Shown here: positions 9,080-17,729 of the stretch, one piece after another | How the letters are laid out: every line of letters starts with the position of its first letter | Numbering within the stretch: position 1 is the first letter of the stretch | Origin: Acidimicrobiales bacterium | GTDB lineage: Bacteria; Actinomycetota; Acidimicrobiia; Acidimicrobiales; JADJXE01 | NCBI GenBank assembly: GCA_016716005.1 | Contig: JADJXE010000001.1 | Location: 2,741,001 to 2,805,000, forward strand | Length of the DNA: 64,000 nt | Reading direction: 5' to 3' | Position numbers and translations under genes: made by a program | The notes under the pieces: generated by a model | What the model saw: the letters and a program-made list of their open reading frames with translations, nothing else | What the model was told of the DNA's origin: nothing | The model's database searches: none

Positions 9080-11433
9080 TCGGCACCCGCCTGCTGCGCA
9101 AGGAGGACCCGGCCCTCCTCACCGGCGAAGCCAGGTTCACCGACGACCTGCAGATCCCCGGCGCCCTCCGCATGGCCGTGCTGCGGAGCCCGTTCGCCCA
9201 CGCCCGCATCCGCGGCATCGACACGTCGGTGGCCGCCGGCATGCCCGGGGTCGTCGCGGTGTTCACCGGCGCCGACCTGCGCGACCTGTGGGCCGCGCCC
9301 ATGCCGTGCGCCTGGCCGGTCACCGAGGACATGAAGAACCCCGAGCACTACCCGCTGGCGATCGACACGGTCTGCTACGCCGGCGACGGGGTGGCGGTGG
9401 TCCTGGCCCGCACCGACGTCGAGGCCCGGGACGCGCTCGACGCCATCGACGTCGACTACGAGCCGTTGCCCGCCGTGGTCGACCTCGAGGACGCCCTGTC
9501 CGACCGGGTGCTCGTCCACGACGCGCTCGGCACCAACACCAGCTACGTCTGGGAGCTCCACACCGACGCCGAAGCGGTGGAGCGGGCCTTCGCCGAGGCC
9601 GTCCACACGGTGCAGGAGCGCTACGTCCAGCAGCGGCTGATCCCGATGGCGATGGAGCCGCGGGCGTGTGCCGCCGTTCCCCAGCCCTTCGGCGGCGACC
9701 TCACCCTGTACTCGGCGACCCAGATCCCCCACATCCTCAAGGTGATGACCGCCGTCACCCTGGGCCTGCCCGAGCACCAGCTCCGGGTGGTGGCGCCGGC
9801 GGTGGGCGGCGGGTTCGGCTCCAAGCTCGACGTGTACGCCGAGGAGCTGCTGTGCGTGGCCCTGGCCCGCAAGCTGGGCGTGCCGGTGCGCTGGGTCGAG
9901 GAGCGCACCGAGAACGCCCAGGCCACCATCCAGGGGCGCGGGCAGATCCAGGAGATCGAGCTGGCCGCCGACGCCGACGGCCGGGTGACCGCGGTGCGGG
10001 TGCGCCTGCTGGCCGACATGGGCGCGTACCTCCAGCTGGTCACGCCCGGCATCCCGCTGCTCGGCGCGTTCTTGTACTCGGGCGTCTACGACGTGCCCGC
10101 CTACTCGTTCACGTGCACCTCGGTCTTCACCACCCTGACGCCCACCGACGCCTACCGGGGAGCCGGCCGGCCCGAGGCCACGTACGCCATCGAGCGGGCC
10201 ATGGACGCGCTGGCGGCCCGGGTGGGCCTCGACCCCACCGAGCTGCGGATGCGCAACTTCATCACCGCCGACCGGTTCCCGTACACCGCGCCCACCGGGC
10301 TGGTGTACGACTCGGGGAACTACGAGGGCGCCCTGGTGCGGGCCAAGGAGCTGGCCGGCTACGGCGAGCTGCGCGCCGAGCAGGCCCGCCGGCGGGCCCA
10401 GGGCGGCACCCGGCACCTCGGCATCGGCGTGTCGTCGTACTTCGAGATGTGCGGCCTGGCCCCCTCGCGGGTGCTGGCCTCGCTGAACTACAGCGCGGGC
10501 GGGTGGGAGTCGGCGACGGTGCGGATCCTGCCCACCAACAAGGTGCAGGTGGTCACCGGGGCGTCGCCCCACGGCCAGGGCCACGAGACGTCGTGGGCGA
10601 TGATCGTGGCCGAGCGCCTCGGGGTGAGCCCCGACGACGTCGACGTCCTCCACAGCGACACCGCACTCAGCCCCCTCGGCCTCGACACGTACGGGTCGCG
10701 GTCGCTCGTGGTGGGCGGGGTGGCGATCGACATGGCGCTCGACAAGGTGGTCGAGAAGGCCCGCGCCATCGCCGCCCATCAGCTCGAGTGCGCCGAGGAC
10801 GACCTCGAGCTCGATGCCGGCACCTTCCGGGTGAAGGGCTCGCCCGACAAGGAGCTCGCCCTGGCGGCGATCGCCTTCGCGGCGTTCACCGCCCACGACC
10901 TGCCCGACGGCATGGAGCCGAACCTCGAGGCCCACGTCACGTACGACCCCCCGAACTTCTCGTGGCCCTTCGGCACCCACATCTGCGTGGTGGAGGTCGA
11001 CGAGGAGACGGGCCAGGTCGACGTGCTGCGCTACGTCGCGGTCGACGACTGCGGCAACCAGGTGAACCCCATGATCGTCGAGGGCCAGGTGCACGGCGGG
11101 ATCATCCAGGGTCTGGCCCAGGCCCTTTTCGAGGAGGCGGTCTACGACGAGGACGGCAACCTGAGGACGTCGACGATGGCCGAGTACCTGGTTCCGGCCG
11201 CGTCCGACGTGCCCGCCCTCGTCACCGACAGCACGGTCACGCCCAGCCCGACCAACGCCCTCGGCGTGAAGGGCATCGGCGAGGCCGGCACCATCGGTTC
11301 CACCCCTGCGGTCATCAACGCCGTGGTCGACGCCCTGTCGCACCTCGGCGTCACCGACGTCCCCATGCCGGCCTCGCCCCTCCGGGTGTGGTCGGCGATC
11401 CAGGCCGCCCGTCACGCCGGAGGTTCGCAGTGA
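9046..11433 (+). CDS. coxL: CoxL-like form II molybdenum hydroxylase large subunit
   Basis: A 795-residue catalytic subunit with Mo-MCD cofactor. The active-site motif AYRGAGR is at 369-375. This is the form II signature; true aerobic CO dehydrogenase has AYRCSFR. Catalytic Glu746 lies in KGIGEAGT, and GGGFGSK is conserved. It resembles the CoxL-like protein at 1832-4108 over its whole length (both begin LLRKEDP and have SPHGQGH), so the two are paralogues. It lies between coxS and coxM in S-L-M order. Form II enzymes have unproven CO activity and may oxidise other small molecules or N-heterocycles. Confidence 0.93.
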   Translation: MAVTDAPAARVIGTRLLRKEDPALLTGEARFTDDLQIPGALRMAVLRSPFAHARIRGIDTSVAAGMPGVVAVFTGADLRDLWAAPMPCAWPVTEDMKNPEHYPLAIDTVCYAGDGVAVVLARTDVEARDALDAIDVDYEPLPAVVDLEDALSDRVLVHDALGTNTSYVWELHTDAEAVERAFAEAVHTVQERYVQQRLIPMAMEPRACAAVPQPFGGDLTLYSATQIPHILKVMTAVTLGLPEHQLRVVAPAVGGGFGSKLDVYAEELLCVALARKLGVPVRWVEERTENAQATIQGRGQIQEIELAADADGRVTAVRVRLLADMGAYLQLVTPGIPLLGAFLYSGVYDVPAYSFTCTSVFTTLTPTDAYRGAGRPEATYAIERAMDALAARVGLDPTELRMRNFITADRFPYTAPTGLVYDSGNYEGALVRAKELAGYGELRAEQARRRAQGGTRHLGIGVSSYFEMCGLAPSRVLASLNYSAGGWESATVRILPTNKVQVVTGASPHGQGHETSWAMIVAERLGVSPDDVDVLHSDTALSPLGLDTYGSRSLVVGGVAIDMALDKVVEKARAIAAHQLECAEDDLELDAGTFRVKGSPDKELALAAIAFAAFTAHDLPDGMEPNLEAHVTYDPPNFSWPFGTHICVVEVDEETGQVDVLRYVAVDDCGNQVNPMIVEGQVHGGIIQGLAQALFEEAVYDEDGNLRTSTMAEYLVPAASDVPALVTDSTVTPSPTNALGVKGIGEAGTIGSTPAVINAVVDALSHLGVTDVPMPASPLRVWSAIQAARHAGGSQ

Positions 11434-12251
11434 TCCCCGCCCCGTTCGACTACCAGCGCGTCTCGTCGGCCGACGAGGCGCTGGCCGCGCTCGCCGAGCA
11501 CGGCGAGGACGCCAAGATCCTCGCCGGCGGGCACTCGCTGCTGCCGCTGATGAAGCTGCGGCTCGCCGCCCCCGCGATGCTGGTGGACGTGGGCCGGGTG
11601 GACGACCTGTCCTACATCCGCGACGCCGGCGACCACATCGCCATCGGTGCCCTCACCCGGCACGCGGCGGTCGAGCACTCGGACGTGCTGCGCGAGCACG
11701 TGCCCCTGCTCGCCCACGCCGCCGGCCACGTGGGCGACCCGCAGGTCCGCCACCGCGGCACCCTGGGTGGCACCCTCGCCCACGGCGACCCGGCGTCCGA
11801 CCTCCCGGCCGTGGCCCTCGCCCTGGGCGCCACCGTCGTCGCCCGCTCCAGCCGCGGCGAGCGCACGATCCCCGTCACCGAGTTCTTCCAGGGCTTCCTC
11901 GAGACGGCGCTCGAGCCCGACGAGCTGCTCACCGAGGTTCGCGTGCCCAAGGTGACGGGAGCGGGCTGGTCGTTCCAGAAGTTCAACCGGCGGGCCCAGG
12001 ACTGGGCCATCGTCGGGGTCGCGGCGGTGCACGACGGCAGCACCGGGATCGCCCTCGTGAACATGGGGTCGACGCCGGTGCGGGCCAGCGCGGCCGAGGC
12101 CGCCCTGGCCGCCGGTGCGTCGGCGGCCGAGGCCGCTGCCGTCGCCGATCAGGGCACCGAGCCCGGCGCCGACCTCAACGCCAGCGAGGAGTACCGCCGC
12201 CACCTGGCCCGGGTGCTGGTGCGCCGAGCGCTGGAGGAGGCCGGCGCGTAG
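11430..12251 (+). CDS. coxM: CoxM-like FAD-binding subunit
   Basis: A 273-residue medium subunit accepting electrons from the 2Fe-2S subunit. The FAD-binding motif AGGHSLLPLMKLRL starts at residue 32, and the second family motif is TLGGTLAHGDPASD. The C-terminal CO_deh_flav_C domain follows. The GTG start overlaps the coxL stop (GTGA). It is the last gene of the catalytic trio and is followed by a 48-nt hairpin and a convergent gene. Confidence 0.92.
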   Translation: MIPAPFDYQRVSSADEALAALAEHGEDAKILAGGHSLLPLMKLRLAAPAMLVDVGRVDDLSYIRDAGDHIAIGALTRHAAVEHSDVLREHVPLLAHAAGHVGDPQVRHRGTLGGTLAHGDPASDLPAVALALGATVVARSSRGERTIPVTEFFQGFLETALEPDELLTEVRVPKVTGAGWSFQKFNRRAQDWAIVGVAAVHDGSTGIALVNMGSTPVRASAAEAALAAGASAAEAAAVADQGTEPGADLNASEEYRRHLARVLVRRALEEAGA

Positions 12252-12321
12252 CCGCCGGTCGCTCCGGACGCAGGCGGGGCCGGCGACCACGGGCGGAGCC
12301 CGCGATCACGGCCCCCGCGCC

Positions 12322-12370
12322 GTTCTCCGTCGGAGAGGTGCCGCAGACGGGTTCGATCGGGACGCAGAAC
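12322..12370. repeat. 48-nt hairpin element, copy 1
   Basis: Arms GTTCTCCGTC (12322-12331) and GACGCAGAAC (12361-12370) pair over 9 of 10 positions with one internal C-C mismatch. It lies between convergent genes (coxM and the Dabb gene), so it may work as a bidirectional terminator, although no U-tract follows. Two related 48-nt hairpins lie at 41945-41992 and 50397-50444. Confidence 0.6.
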
Positions 12371-12395
12371 CGCGGTGGGGGTGTGCCGGGGCCGG

Positions 12396-12692
12396 TCAGT
12401 CGAGCCGGAACTGCACGGCGCTGCGCCCCGCCAGGATGGGTCGGATGCGGGCCAGTCGCACCTGCTCGTGGGCGGGGTGGCGGTCGTAGGCCCGGAAGGC
12501 GGCGTCGTCGTCGAAGTCGGCCACGATGGCGAGGTCGGCGTTGTGCATCGAGAGGCGCAGGTCGGGACCGACCTGGTAGCTGCGGATCTCGGGGATGAGC
12601 GCCGGGAGCTGTCGCAGATCGTCGATCACGGCCTGCACCTGCTCGTCGGTGACGTCCTCGACCCAGCTCAGCACGACCACGTGACGGATCAC
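12396..12692 (-). CDS. Stress-responsive Dabb-domain protein
   Basis: A 98-residue dimeric alpha/beta-barrel protein. The sequence IRHVVVLSWVEDVTDEQVQAV, the central IRSYQVGPDL and ADLAIVADFDDDAAFRAY are standard for the Dabb family, whose members range from stress proteins to small cyclases. GTG 12692 is well supported: AGGAGG lies 5 nt upstream on the minus strand and the resulting length matches single-domain Dabb proteins. It interrupts the cox genes on the opposite strand. The specific role is unknown. Confidence 0.85.
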   Translation of the reverse strand: MIRHVVVLSWVEDVTDEQVQAVIDDLRQLPALIPEIRSYQVGPDLRLSMHNADLAIVADFDDDAAFRAYDRHPAHEQVRLARIRPILAGRSAVQFRLD

Positions 12693-12827
12693 CCCGACCT
12701 CCTCGTCGGCCCCCGGCGCGGGCCCCTCGGGGGCCTGTCGCGACACCGTACGTTCTGCGACGGCCGGCGCGCCTCCCCGCCGGCCGGCGAGCCCGGTCGG
12801 GGAGGCGCGGGGGACGGGGTGAGCCCG

Positions 12828-12833
12828 TACGCT
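12828..12833 (+). promoter_or_regulatory. -10-like hexamer for the moxR operon
   Basis: TACGCT ends 7 nt before ATG 12841, and no Shine-Dalgarno sequence lies in between. The spacing fits a leaderless transcript starting at or next to the ATG. Confidence 0.5.
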
Positions 12834-12840
12834 GGCCCGG

Positions 12841-13755
12841 ATGCCCTTTCCGGCCAGCACCCCCGACGGCGTCGCCGCCGCCCTGTCGGCCCACGACTAC
12901 CTCGCCGACGAGGGCCTCGCCACGGCGATCTTCCTGGCCCTCTCGCTGCACCGGCCGCTGCTCCTCGAGGGCGAGGCCGGCGTGGGCAAGACCGAGGTGG
13001 CCAAGGTCCTCAGCCGGTGGACGGGCGGCGAGCTGGTGCGCCTGCAGTGCTACGAGGGCATCGACGTCGCCCAGGCGGTGTACGAGTGGGACTACGCCCG
13101 CCAGCTGCTGCACCTGCGGGCCGCCGAGGCCACCGGCGACGCGGCGCGCGAGGGCGCGGACCGGCTCGAGGACGAGCTCTACTCCGAGCGGTTCCTGGTG
13201 CGTCGCCCGCTGCTGCGGGCCATCGCCCACGGCGAGGGTCCCCCGCCGGTGCTGCTCATCGACGAGGTCGACCGGGCCGACGACGAGTTCGAGGCGTTCC
13301 TGCTCGAGATCCTCTCCGACTACGCGGTGACGGTGCCCGAGCTCGGCACCTTCCGCGCCCTCGAGCCGCCGGTCGTCGTGATCACGTCCAACCGCACCCG
13401 TGACGTGCACGACGCGCTGAAGCGCCGGTGCCTCTACCACTGGGTCGAGCACCCCGACTTCGAGCGCGAGGTCGCCATCGTGCGGGTACGGGCGCCCGAG
13501 GTGGGCGATGCGCTCGCTCGGCAGGTCGCGGCGGCGGTGGAGACCATGCGGGGCCTCGGGCTCTACAAGCCGCCCGGCGTGGCCGAGACGATCGACTGGG
13601 CCCAGGCGCTCGCCACGCTCGGGCGGTCCCAGCTCGACGAGGGGTCGGTGGCGGTCACCCTCGGCACGGTGCTCAAGTACCGCGAAGACCAGGCGCGCGT
13701 GCACGACCACGGGCTGCCCGACCTCGTGCGGGCGGCGATGGCGAGGGGGGCGTGA
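12841..13755 (+). CDS. coxD: MoxR-type AAA ATPase, CoxD-like
   Basis: A 304-residue AAA+ ATPase. Walker A GEAGVGKTE is at residues 44-52, Walker B LLIDEVD at 138-144, and the arginine-finger region is in LKRRCLYHW. CoxD-type MoxR proteins act with the VWA protein CoxE in post-translational maturation of the Mo-Cu active site. The gene overlaps the VWA gene by 4 bp and begins the accessory operon 12841-15987, divergent from the Dabb gene. Confidence 0.88.
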   Translation: MPFPASTPDGVAAALSAHDYLADEGLATAIFLALSLHRPLLLEGEAGVGKTEVAKVLSRWTGGELVRLQCYEGIDVAQAVYEWDYARQLLHLRAAEATGDAAREGADRLEDELYSERFLVRRPLLRAIAHGEGPPPVLLIDEVDRADDEFEAFLLEILSDYAVTVPELGTFRALEPPVVVITSNRTRDVHDALKRRCLYHWVEHPDFEREVAIVRVRAPEVGDALARQVAAAVETMRGLGLYKPPGVAETIDWAQALATLGRSQLDEGSVAVTLGTVLKYREDQARVHDHGLPDLVRAAMARGA

Positions 13756-14888
13756 GCGGCGCGGGCCCGACCACCGCGCCCGAGCGCCTGGCCGTCGGCT
13801 TCGCGCGGGTGCTGCGGGGGGCCGGGCTCGACGTCCCCGTGGGCTCGGTGCTCACCTTCGTGGAGGCGCTCGGGGCGGTGGGCGTGACGCGCCGCGACGC
13901 GGTCTACTGGGCCGGCCGGACCACGCTGGTGCGACGCCCCGAGGACGTCGACCTGTACGAGCGGGCCTTCGCCGCCTTCTGGGAGGGTGCGCCGGGCGCC
14001 GGCCCGCCGGCCCCGCCTGAGGTGCAGCGCATCGCCCTGTTGCTCGACGCCGAGGACGAGCCGGCCGGTGGGGGCGAGCAGCCCGACGACGGCGGAGAGC
14101 CCCCCGACGCCACCCTCGTGGTGCGCTTCAGCGGCCACGAGGTGCTCCGCCACAAGGACTTCGCGGCGTGCTCCCGCTCCGAGCTGGAGGAGGCGCAGCG
14201 GCTCATGGCCGACCTGCGCCTCGCCGGTGCCCTGCGGCGGTCGCGCCGGCTCCGGCCCTCGAGGCGGCTCCGCGGCCGGCCCGACGTCCGCCGGACGGTG
14301 CGGGGCGCGCTGCGGGCGGGTGGCGAGCCGGTGCGGCGCGCCCACCTCGAGCCCGACCGCCGCCCCCGGCGGCTGGTGCTCCTGCTCGACGTGAGCGGCT
14401 CGATGGAGCCCTACGCCCGGGCCCTGCTGCGGTTCGTCCACGCGGCCGTGGTGGGCCGCACCCGGGTCGAGGCCTTCACCCTGGGCACCCGGCTGACGCG
14501 CATCACCCGCCAGCTGGCGAGCCGCGACCCCGACCTGGCGCTGGCGTCGGCCGGTCGGGCGGTGGCCGACTGGTCGGGTGGCACCCGCCTGGGCGAGGGC
14601 CTGCGGGCCTTCAACGACCAGTGGGGGGTGCGGGGCACGGCCCGGGGCGCGGTGGTCGTGGTGCTCTCCGACGGCTGGGACCGCGGCGCGCCCGAGGTGC
14701 TGGCCGAGCAGATGCAGCGGCTGCGGCGGGTGGCCCACCGGGTGGTGTGGGTGAACCCGCTCAAGGCGACACCCGGCTACGCGCCGCTCGCCCGCGGGAT
14801 GGCGGCCGCGCTCCCCTACGTCGACGAGTTCGTGGAGGGCCACTCGGTGGCCTCGCTGGAGCAGCTCGCGGAGGTGATCGCACGATGA
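13752..14888 (+). CDS. coxE: VWA-domain protein, CoxE-like
   Basis: A 378-residue protein with a C-terminal von Willebrand A domain. The MIDAS motif DVSGS starts at D213 (LLLDVSGSMEPY), followed by GGTRLGEGL and VLSDGWDRG. The middle is very Arg-rich (about residues 155-205). CoxE is the partner of the CoxD ATPase in maturation of CO dehydrogenase-like enzymes. It starts with GTG inside the moxR stop and overlaps the next gene by 4 bp. Related VWA/MoxR pairs occur outside cox clusters, but here the context is clear. Confidence 0.87.
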   Translation: MSGAGPTTAPERLAVGFARVLRGAGLDVPVGSVLTFVEALGAVGVTRRDAVYWAGRTTLVRRPEDVDLYERAFAAFWEGAPGAGPPAPPEVQRIALLLDAEDEPAGGGEQPDDGGEPPDATLVVRFSGHEVLRHKDFAACSRSELEEAQRLMADLRLAGALRRSRRLRPSRRLRGRPDVRRTVRGALRAGGEPVRRAHLEPDRRPRRLVLLLDVSGSMEPYARALLRFVHAAVVGRTRVEAFTLGTRLTRITRQLASRDPDLALASAGRAVADWSGGTRLGEGLRAFNDQWGVRGTARGAVVVVLSDGWDRGAPEVLAEQMQRLRRVAHRVVWVNPLKATPGYAPLARGMAAALPYVDEFVEGHSVASLEQLAEVIAR

Positions 14889-15202
14889 GAGAGGTGCTCG
14901 ACGACATCGAGCGCTGGCGGGCGGCGGGCAAGCGCGTCGCGGTGGCCCGGGTCGTGAACGTGGAGGGCTCGGGGCCCCGAGACCCGGGCGCGGCCATGGC
15001 CGTGAGCGAGGAGGGCGAGGTGGCCGGTTCGGTGTCGGGCGGCTGCGTCGAGGGAGCCGTGGTGGAGGAGGCCCTGCGGGTGCTCGGCGGCGACGGGACG
15101 CCCCGGCTCGTCACGTTCGGGTACAGCGACGACGAGGCCTTCGCGGTGGGCCTCACGTGTGGCGGCACCATCCACCTGTTCATCGAGCCCCTCGACTGGT
15201 AG
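14885..15202 (+). CDS. XdhC/CoxI N-domain protein, short
   Basis: A 105-residue protein consisting of the XdhC_CoxI domain: VARVVNVEGSGPRDPGAAMAV, GSVSGGCVEGAVVEEA and GLTCGGTIHLFIEPL. XdhC-family proteins hold or insert the molybdenum cofactor into hydroxylases. It lacks the Rossmann domain; the following gene supplies one. ATG 14885 overlaps the coxE stop (ATGA). It may correspond to CoxF. Confidence 0.85.
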   Translation: MREVLDDIERWRAAGKRVAVARVVNVEGSGPRDPGAAMAVSEEGEVAGSVSGGCVEGAVVEEALRVLGGDGTPRLVTFGYSDDEAFAVGLTCGGTIHLFIEPLDW

Positions 15203-15204
15203 CG

Positions 15205-15987
15205 GTGGCGCTCTACGAGACCCTGCGGGACGCGCTCCGGGCCGACGAGCCCGTCGCCCTGGTCACGGTGATCCGCGGCCCGGGGCTGGGGGCGAAGCTC
15301 CTGGTTCGGCCGGGCGAGCCCCCGCTCGGCACGCTGGGCCACCCCGAGCTCGACCGGGTGGTGGCGCGCGACGCCCTGGCCGAGCTGGATGCGGGTCGCA
15401 CGGGGGTGCGGCACTACGGCGCCGCCGGCCAGGCCAACGAGGCCGACGTCGACGTCTTCGTCGAGTCGTTCGCACCCCCGCCCCGGATGGTGATCTTCGG
15501 GGCCGTCGACTTCACGGCTGCGCTGGCACGGGTGGCCAAGGTGCTCGGCTACCGGGTCACGGTGTGCGATGCCCGCGAGGTGTTCGCCACGGCCAGGCGG
15601 TTCCCGATGGCCGACGAGGTGCTGGTGGAGTGGCCCGATCGGCTGCTGGCCCGGCTCGGCCCCCGGCTCGGGCCGCGCGACGCCGTCTGCGTCCTCACCC
15701 ACGATCCGAAGTTCGACGTGCCCGCGGTGGTGGGTGCGCTGGCCAGCGACGTGGGGTACCTGGGGGTGATGGGGTCGCGGCGGACGCACGAGAAGCGCCT
15801 CGAGCGGCTGCGGGAGGCCGGCGTGACCGACGAGCAGCTGGCGCGGGTGATGGCGCCGATCGGTCTCGACATCGGGGCGCGATCCCCCGAGGAGACGGCG
15901 GTGTCGATCTGCGCCGAGGTGATCGCCCGCCGCACCGGGCGGGACGCGCCGTCGCTCCGCGACACCGACGGCCCCATCCATCGCTGA
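15205..15987 (+). CDS. XdhC/CoxI family protein with Rossmann domain
   Basis: A 260-residue protein. Residues about 20-60 contain a divergent XdhC_CoxI segment, and the C-terminal half is the XdhC Rossmann domain: MVIFGAVDFTAALARVAKVLGY, DDAVCVLTHDPKFD-like strand, YLGVMGSRRTHEKR and PIGLDIGARSPEETAVSI. It probably works with the preceding short protein on cofactor insertion. GTG 15205 lies 2 nt after the previous stop. The usual GAG in the Rossmann glycine motif reads GAVDFTA, a mild variation. Confidence 0.87.
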   Translation: MALYETLRDALRADEPVALVTVIRGPGLGAKLLVRPGEPPLGTLGHPELDRVVARDALAELDAGRTGVRHYGAAGQANEADVDVFVESFAPPPRMVIFGAVDFTAALARVAKVLGYRVTVCDAREVFATARRFPMADEVLVEWPDRLLARLGPRLGPRDAVCVLTHDPKFDVPAVVGALASDVGYLGVMGSRRTHEKRLERLREAGVTDEQLARVMAPIGLDIGARSPEETAVSICAEVIARRTGRDAPSLRDTDGPIHR

Positions 15988-16010
15988 CCGGGCGGGCGCG
16001 CCCGCTCAGC

Positions 16011-16499
16011 TCAGGGCCGGCGCTGCTTGGCCAGCACGATGGCGGCGGCGAGCGGCTCGGGTTCCTGCGAGCCCAGCAGCACGCGCCGTCCGTCGGTGAG
16101 CACCAGCTGCACCCCCCGGTCTCCGGACACGTTGTAGGCCTTCCTGGCGCCGATCCCCCTGATCCCCCACCCCCCGTACTCGCGGATGGGGCGGTACGTG
16201 ACGGCCTCGGCCGAGGCGATGTCGTCGAGCGCGATCCGCCGACGCCGGAGGGGCCGGTAGTCGATCAGCACCGACTCGTCGTCGACCACGAGCACCAGGC
16301 GGTTGACGGCGAAGAGCAGAGGGATCAGGAGCCCGCAGAGGACCCACACCGGCCCGGCGATCCACCACGTCGTGTCGGCCGCCTCGGAGCGGAGGAGGCC
16401 CACCGCCGCGGCCCACGAGGCAACCGCGGTCAGCGCCACCAGCGCCCAGAGCCAGACCTGACGGGGCCGTTGCTCCTCGCGGTAGCGCACCGTGGCCAC
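16011..16499 (-). CDS. Small membrane protein, PH-like (DUF6141/DUF3093-like)
   Basis: A 162-residue protein with two N-terminal membrane segments (about 16-36 and 45-64) followed by a soluble domain with VLVVDDESVLIDYRPL, YGGWGIRGIG, AYNVSGDRGVQLVLTDG and LLGSQEPEPLAAAI. These blocks recur in bacterial PH-domain-like membrane proteins of unknown function; my family assignment is tentative. It lies opposite the cox genes, between the XdhC gene and an acyl-CoA dehydrogenase. The start is GTG with GGAG 2 nt upstream. Confidence 0.6.
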   Translation of the reverse strand: MATVRYREEQRPRQVWLWALVALTAVASWAAAVGLLRSEAADTTWWIAGPVWVLCGLLIPLLFAVNRLVLVVDDESVLIDYRPLRRRRIALDDIASAEAVTYRPIREYGGWGIRGIGARKAYNVSGDRGVQLVLTDGRRVLLGSQEPEPLAAAIVLAKQRRP

Positions 16500-16543
16500 G
16501 GCTCCAGGCTGGCATGCGACGGATCCCCGCGACGGCGGGTCGG

Positions 16544-16549
16544 TAGCGT
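16544..16549 (+). promoter_or_regulatory. -10-like hexamer for the acyl-CoA dehydrogenase
   Basis: TAGCGT ends 6 nt before ATG 16556, giving a probable leaderless start. Confidence 0.5.
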
Positions 16550-16555
16550 GGGCCG

Positions 16556-17722
16556 ATGGACTTCGCCCCGGACGACGACCACGAGGCGATCCGCGACGGG
16601 GTGCGCCGGGCGTGCGCCCGCTTCGACGACGCCTACTGGCGGCGCTGCGACGAGGCCCACGAGTTCCCCTGGGACTTCTACCGGGCCATGGCCGACGGTG
16701 GCTGGGTCGGCATCGCGATCCCCGAGGCCTTCGGGGGTGGGGGTCGGGGGATCACCGAGGCGTCGATCGTGCTGGAGGAGGTGGCCGCCTCGGGCGCGGC
16801 CATGAACGGCTGCTCGGCGATCCACCTGTCGATCTTCGGCATGAACCCCGTGGTCAAGCACGGCTCGCCCGAGCTGCAGGGCCGCTACCTGCCGCGGGTC
16901 GCGTCCGGCGACCTGCACGTGGCGTTCGGGGTGACCGAGCCCGACGCCGGCACCGACACCACCGCCATCACCACCACCGCCCGGCGCGACGGCGACACCT
17001 ACGTCGTGCGGGGCCGCAAGGTCTGGACCACCAAGGCCCCGTACTGCGAGAAGGTGCTGCTGCTGGTGCGCACCACCCCGCTCGAGCAGTGCGCACGCCG
17101 CACCGACGGCCTCACCCTGCTGCTCGCCGACCTGCAGCGCGCCGAGGTCGACATCCGGCCGATCCCCAAGCTGGGGCGCAACGCGGTGGTGTCGTGCGAG
17201 GTGCGCTACGACGACCTGCCGGTGCCGGTGGGCGACCGGGTGGGCGACGAGGGCCACGGCTTCCGCTACCTGCTCGACGGCCTCAACCCCGAGCGCATCC
17301 TCGTCGCCGCCGAGGCCCTGGGCATCGGCAGGGCCGCCGTCCGGCGGGCAGTGCAGTACGCCAACGACCGCGTGGTGTTCGGCCGCCCGATCGGCAGGAA
17401 CCAGGGGGTGGCCTTCCCCCTCGCCGAGGCCCACGCCCGGCTCCACGCGGCCGAGCTGGCGGTGCGCCAGGCGGCCTGGCGCTACGACCACGGCCTGCCG
17501 TGCGGCGAGCACGCCAACCTGGCCAAGTGGCTGGCCGCCGACGCCGGCTTCCAGGCCGCCGACCAGGCCGTGCAGACCCACGGCGGCTTCGGCTACGCCA
17601 CCGAGTACGACGTGGAGCGCTACTGGCGGGAGGCCCGCCTCATGCGGCTGGCGCCGATCTCGCAGGAGCTGGTGCTGGCCTACGTCGCCGAGCACGTGCT
17701 CGGCCTGCCCCGGTCGTACTGA
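16556..17722 (+). CDS. Acyl-CoA dehydrogenase
   Basis: A 388-residue FAD-dependent acyl-CoA alpha-beta dehydrogenase. The FAD-contacting strands AFGVTEPDAGTDTT and KVWTTKAPYCEKVLLLVRT are present, as are the C-terminal FGRPIGRNQGVAF and QTHGGFGYATEYDVERYWREARL. Length and domain order (N, M, C) are complete. It lies inside the cox block, which suggests the oxidised substrate may be organic rather than CO, though the enzyme could be unrelated. The substrate chain length cannot be read from sequence. Confidence 0.9.
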   Translation: MDFAPDDDHEAIRDGVRRACARFDDAYWRRCDEAHEFPWDFYRAMADGGWVGIAIPEAFGGGGRGITEASIVLEEVAASGAAMNGCSAIHLSIFGMNPVVKHGSPELQGRYLPRVASGDLHVAFGVTEPDAGTDTTAITTTARRDGDTYVVRGRKVWTTKAPYCEKVLLLVRTTPLEQCARRTDGLTLLLADLQRAEVDIRPIPKLGRNAVVSCEVRYDDLPVPVGDRVGDEGHGFRYLLDGLNPERILVAAEALGIGRAAVRRAVQYANDRVVFGRPIGRNQGVAFPLAEAHARLHAAELAVRQAAWRYDHGLPCGEHANLAKWLAADAGFQAADQAVQTHGGFGYATEYDVERYWREARLMRLAPISQELVLAYVAEHVLGLPRSY

Positions 17723-17729
17723 GGCGGTC

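Noticed and set aside
9046..11433. True aerobic CO dehydrogenase (form I)
   Set aside because: The active-site loop is AYRGAGR, not AYRCSFR, so the Cys that binds copper in form I enzymes is missing. CO oxidation cannot be claimed.
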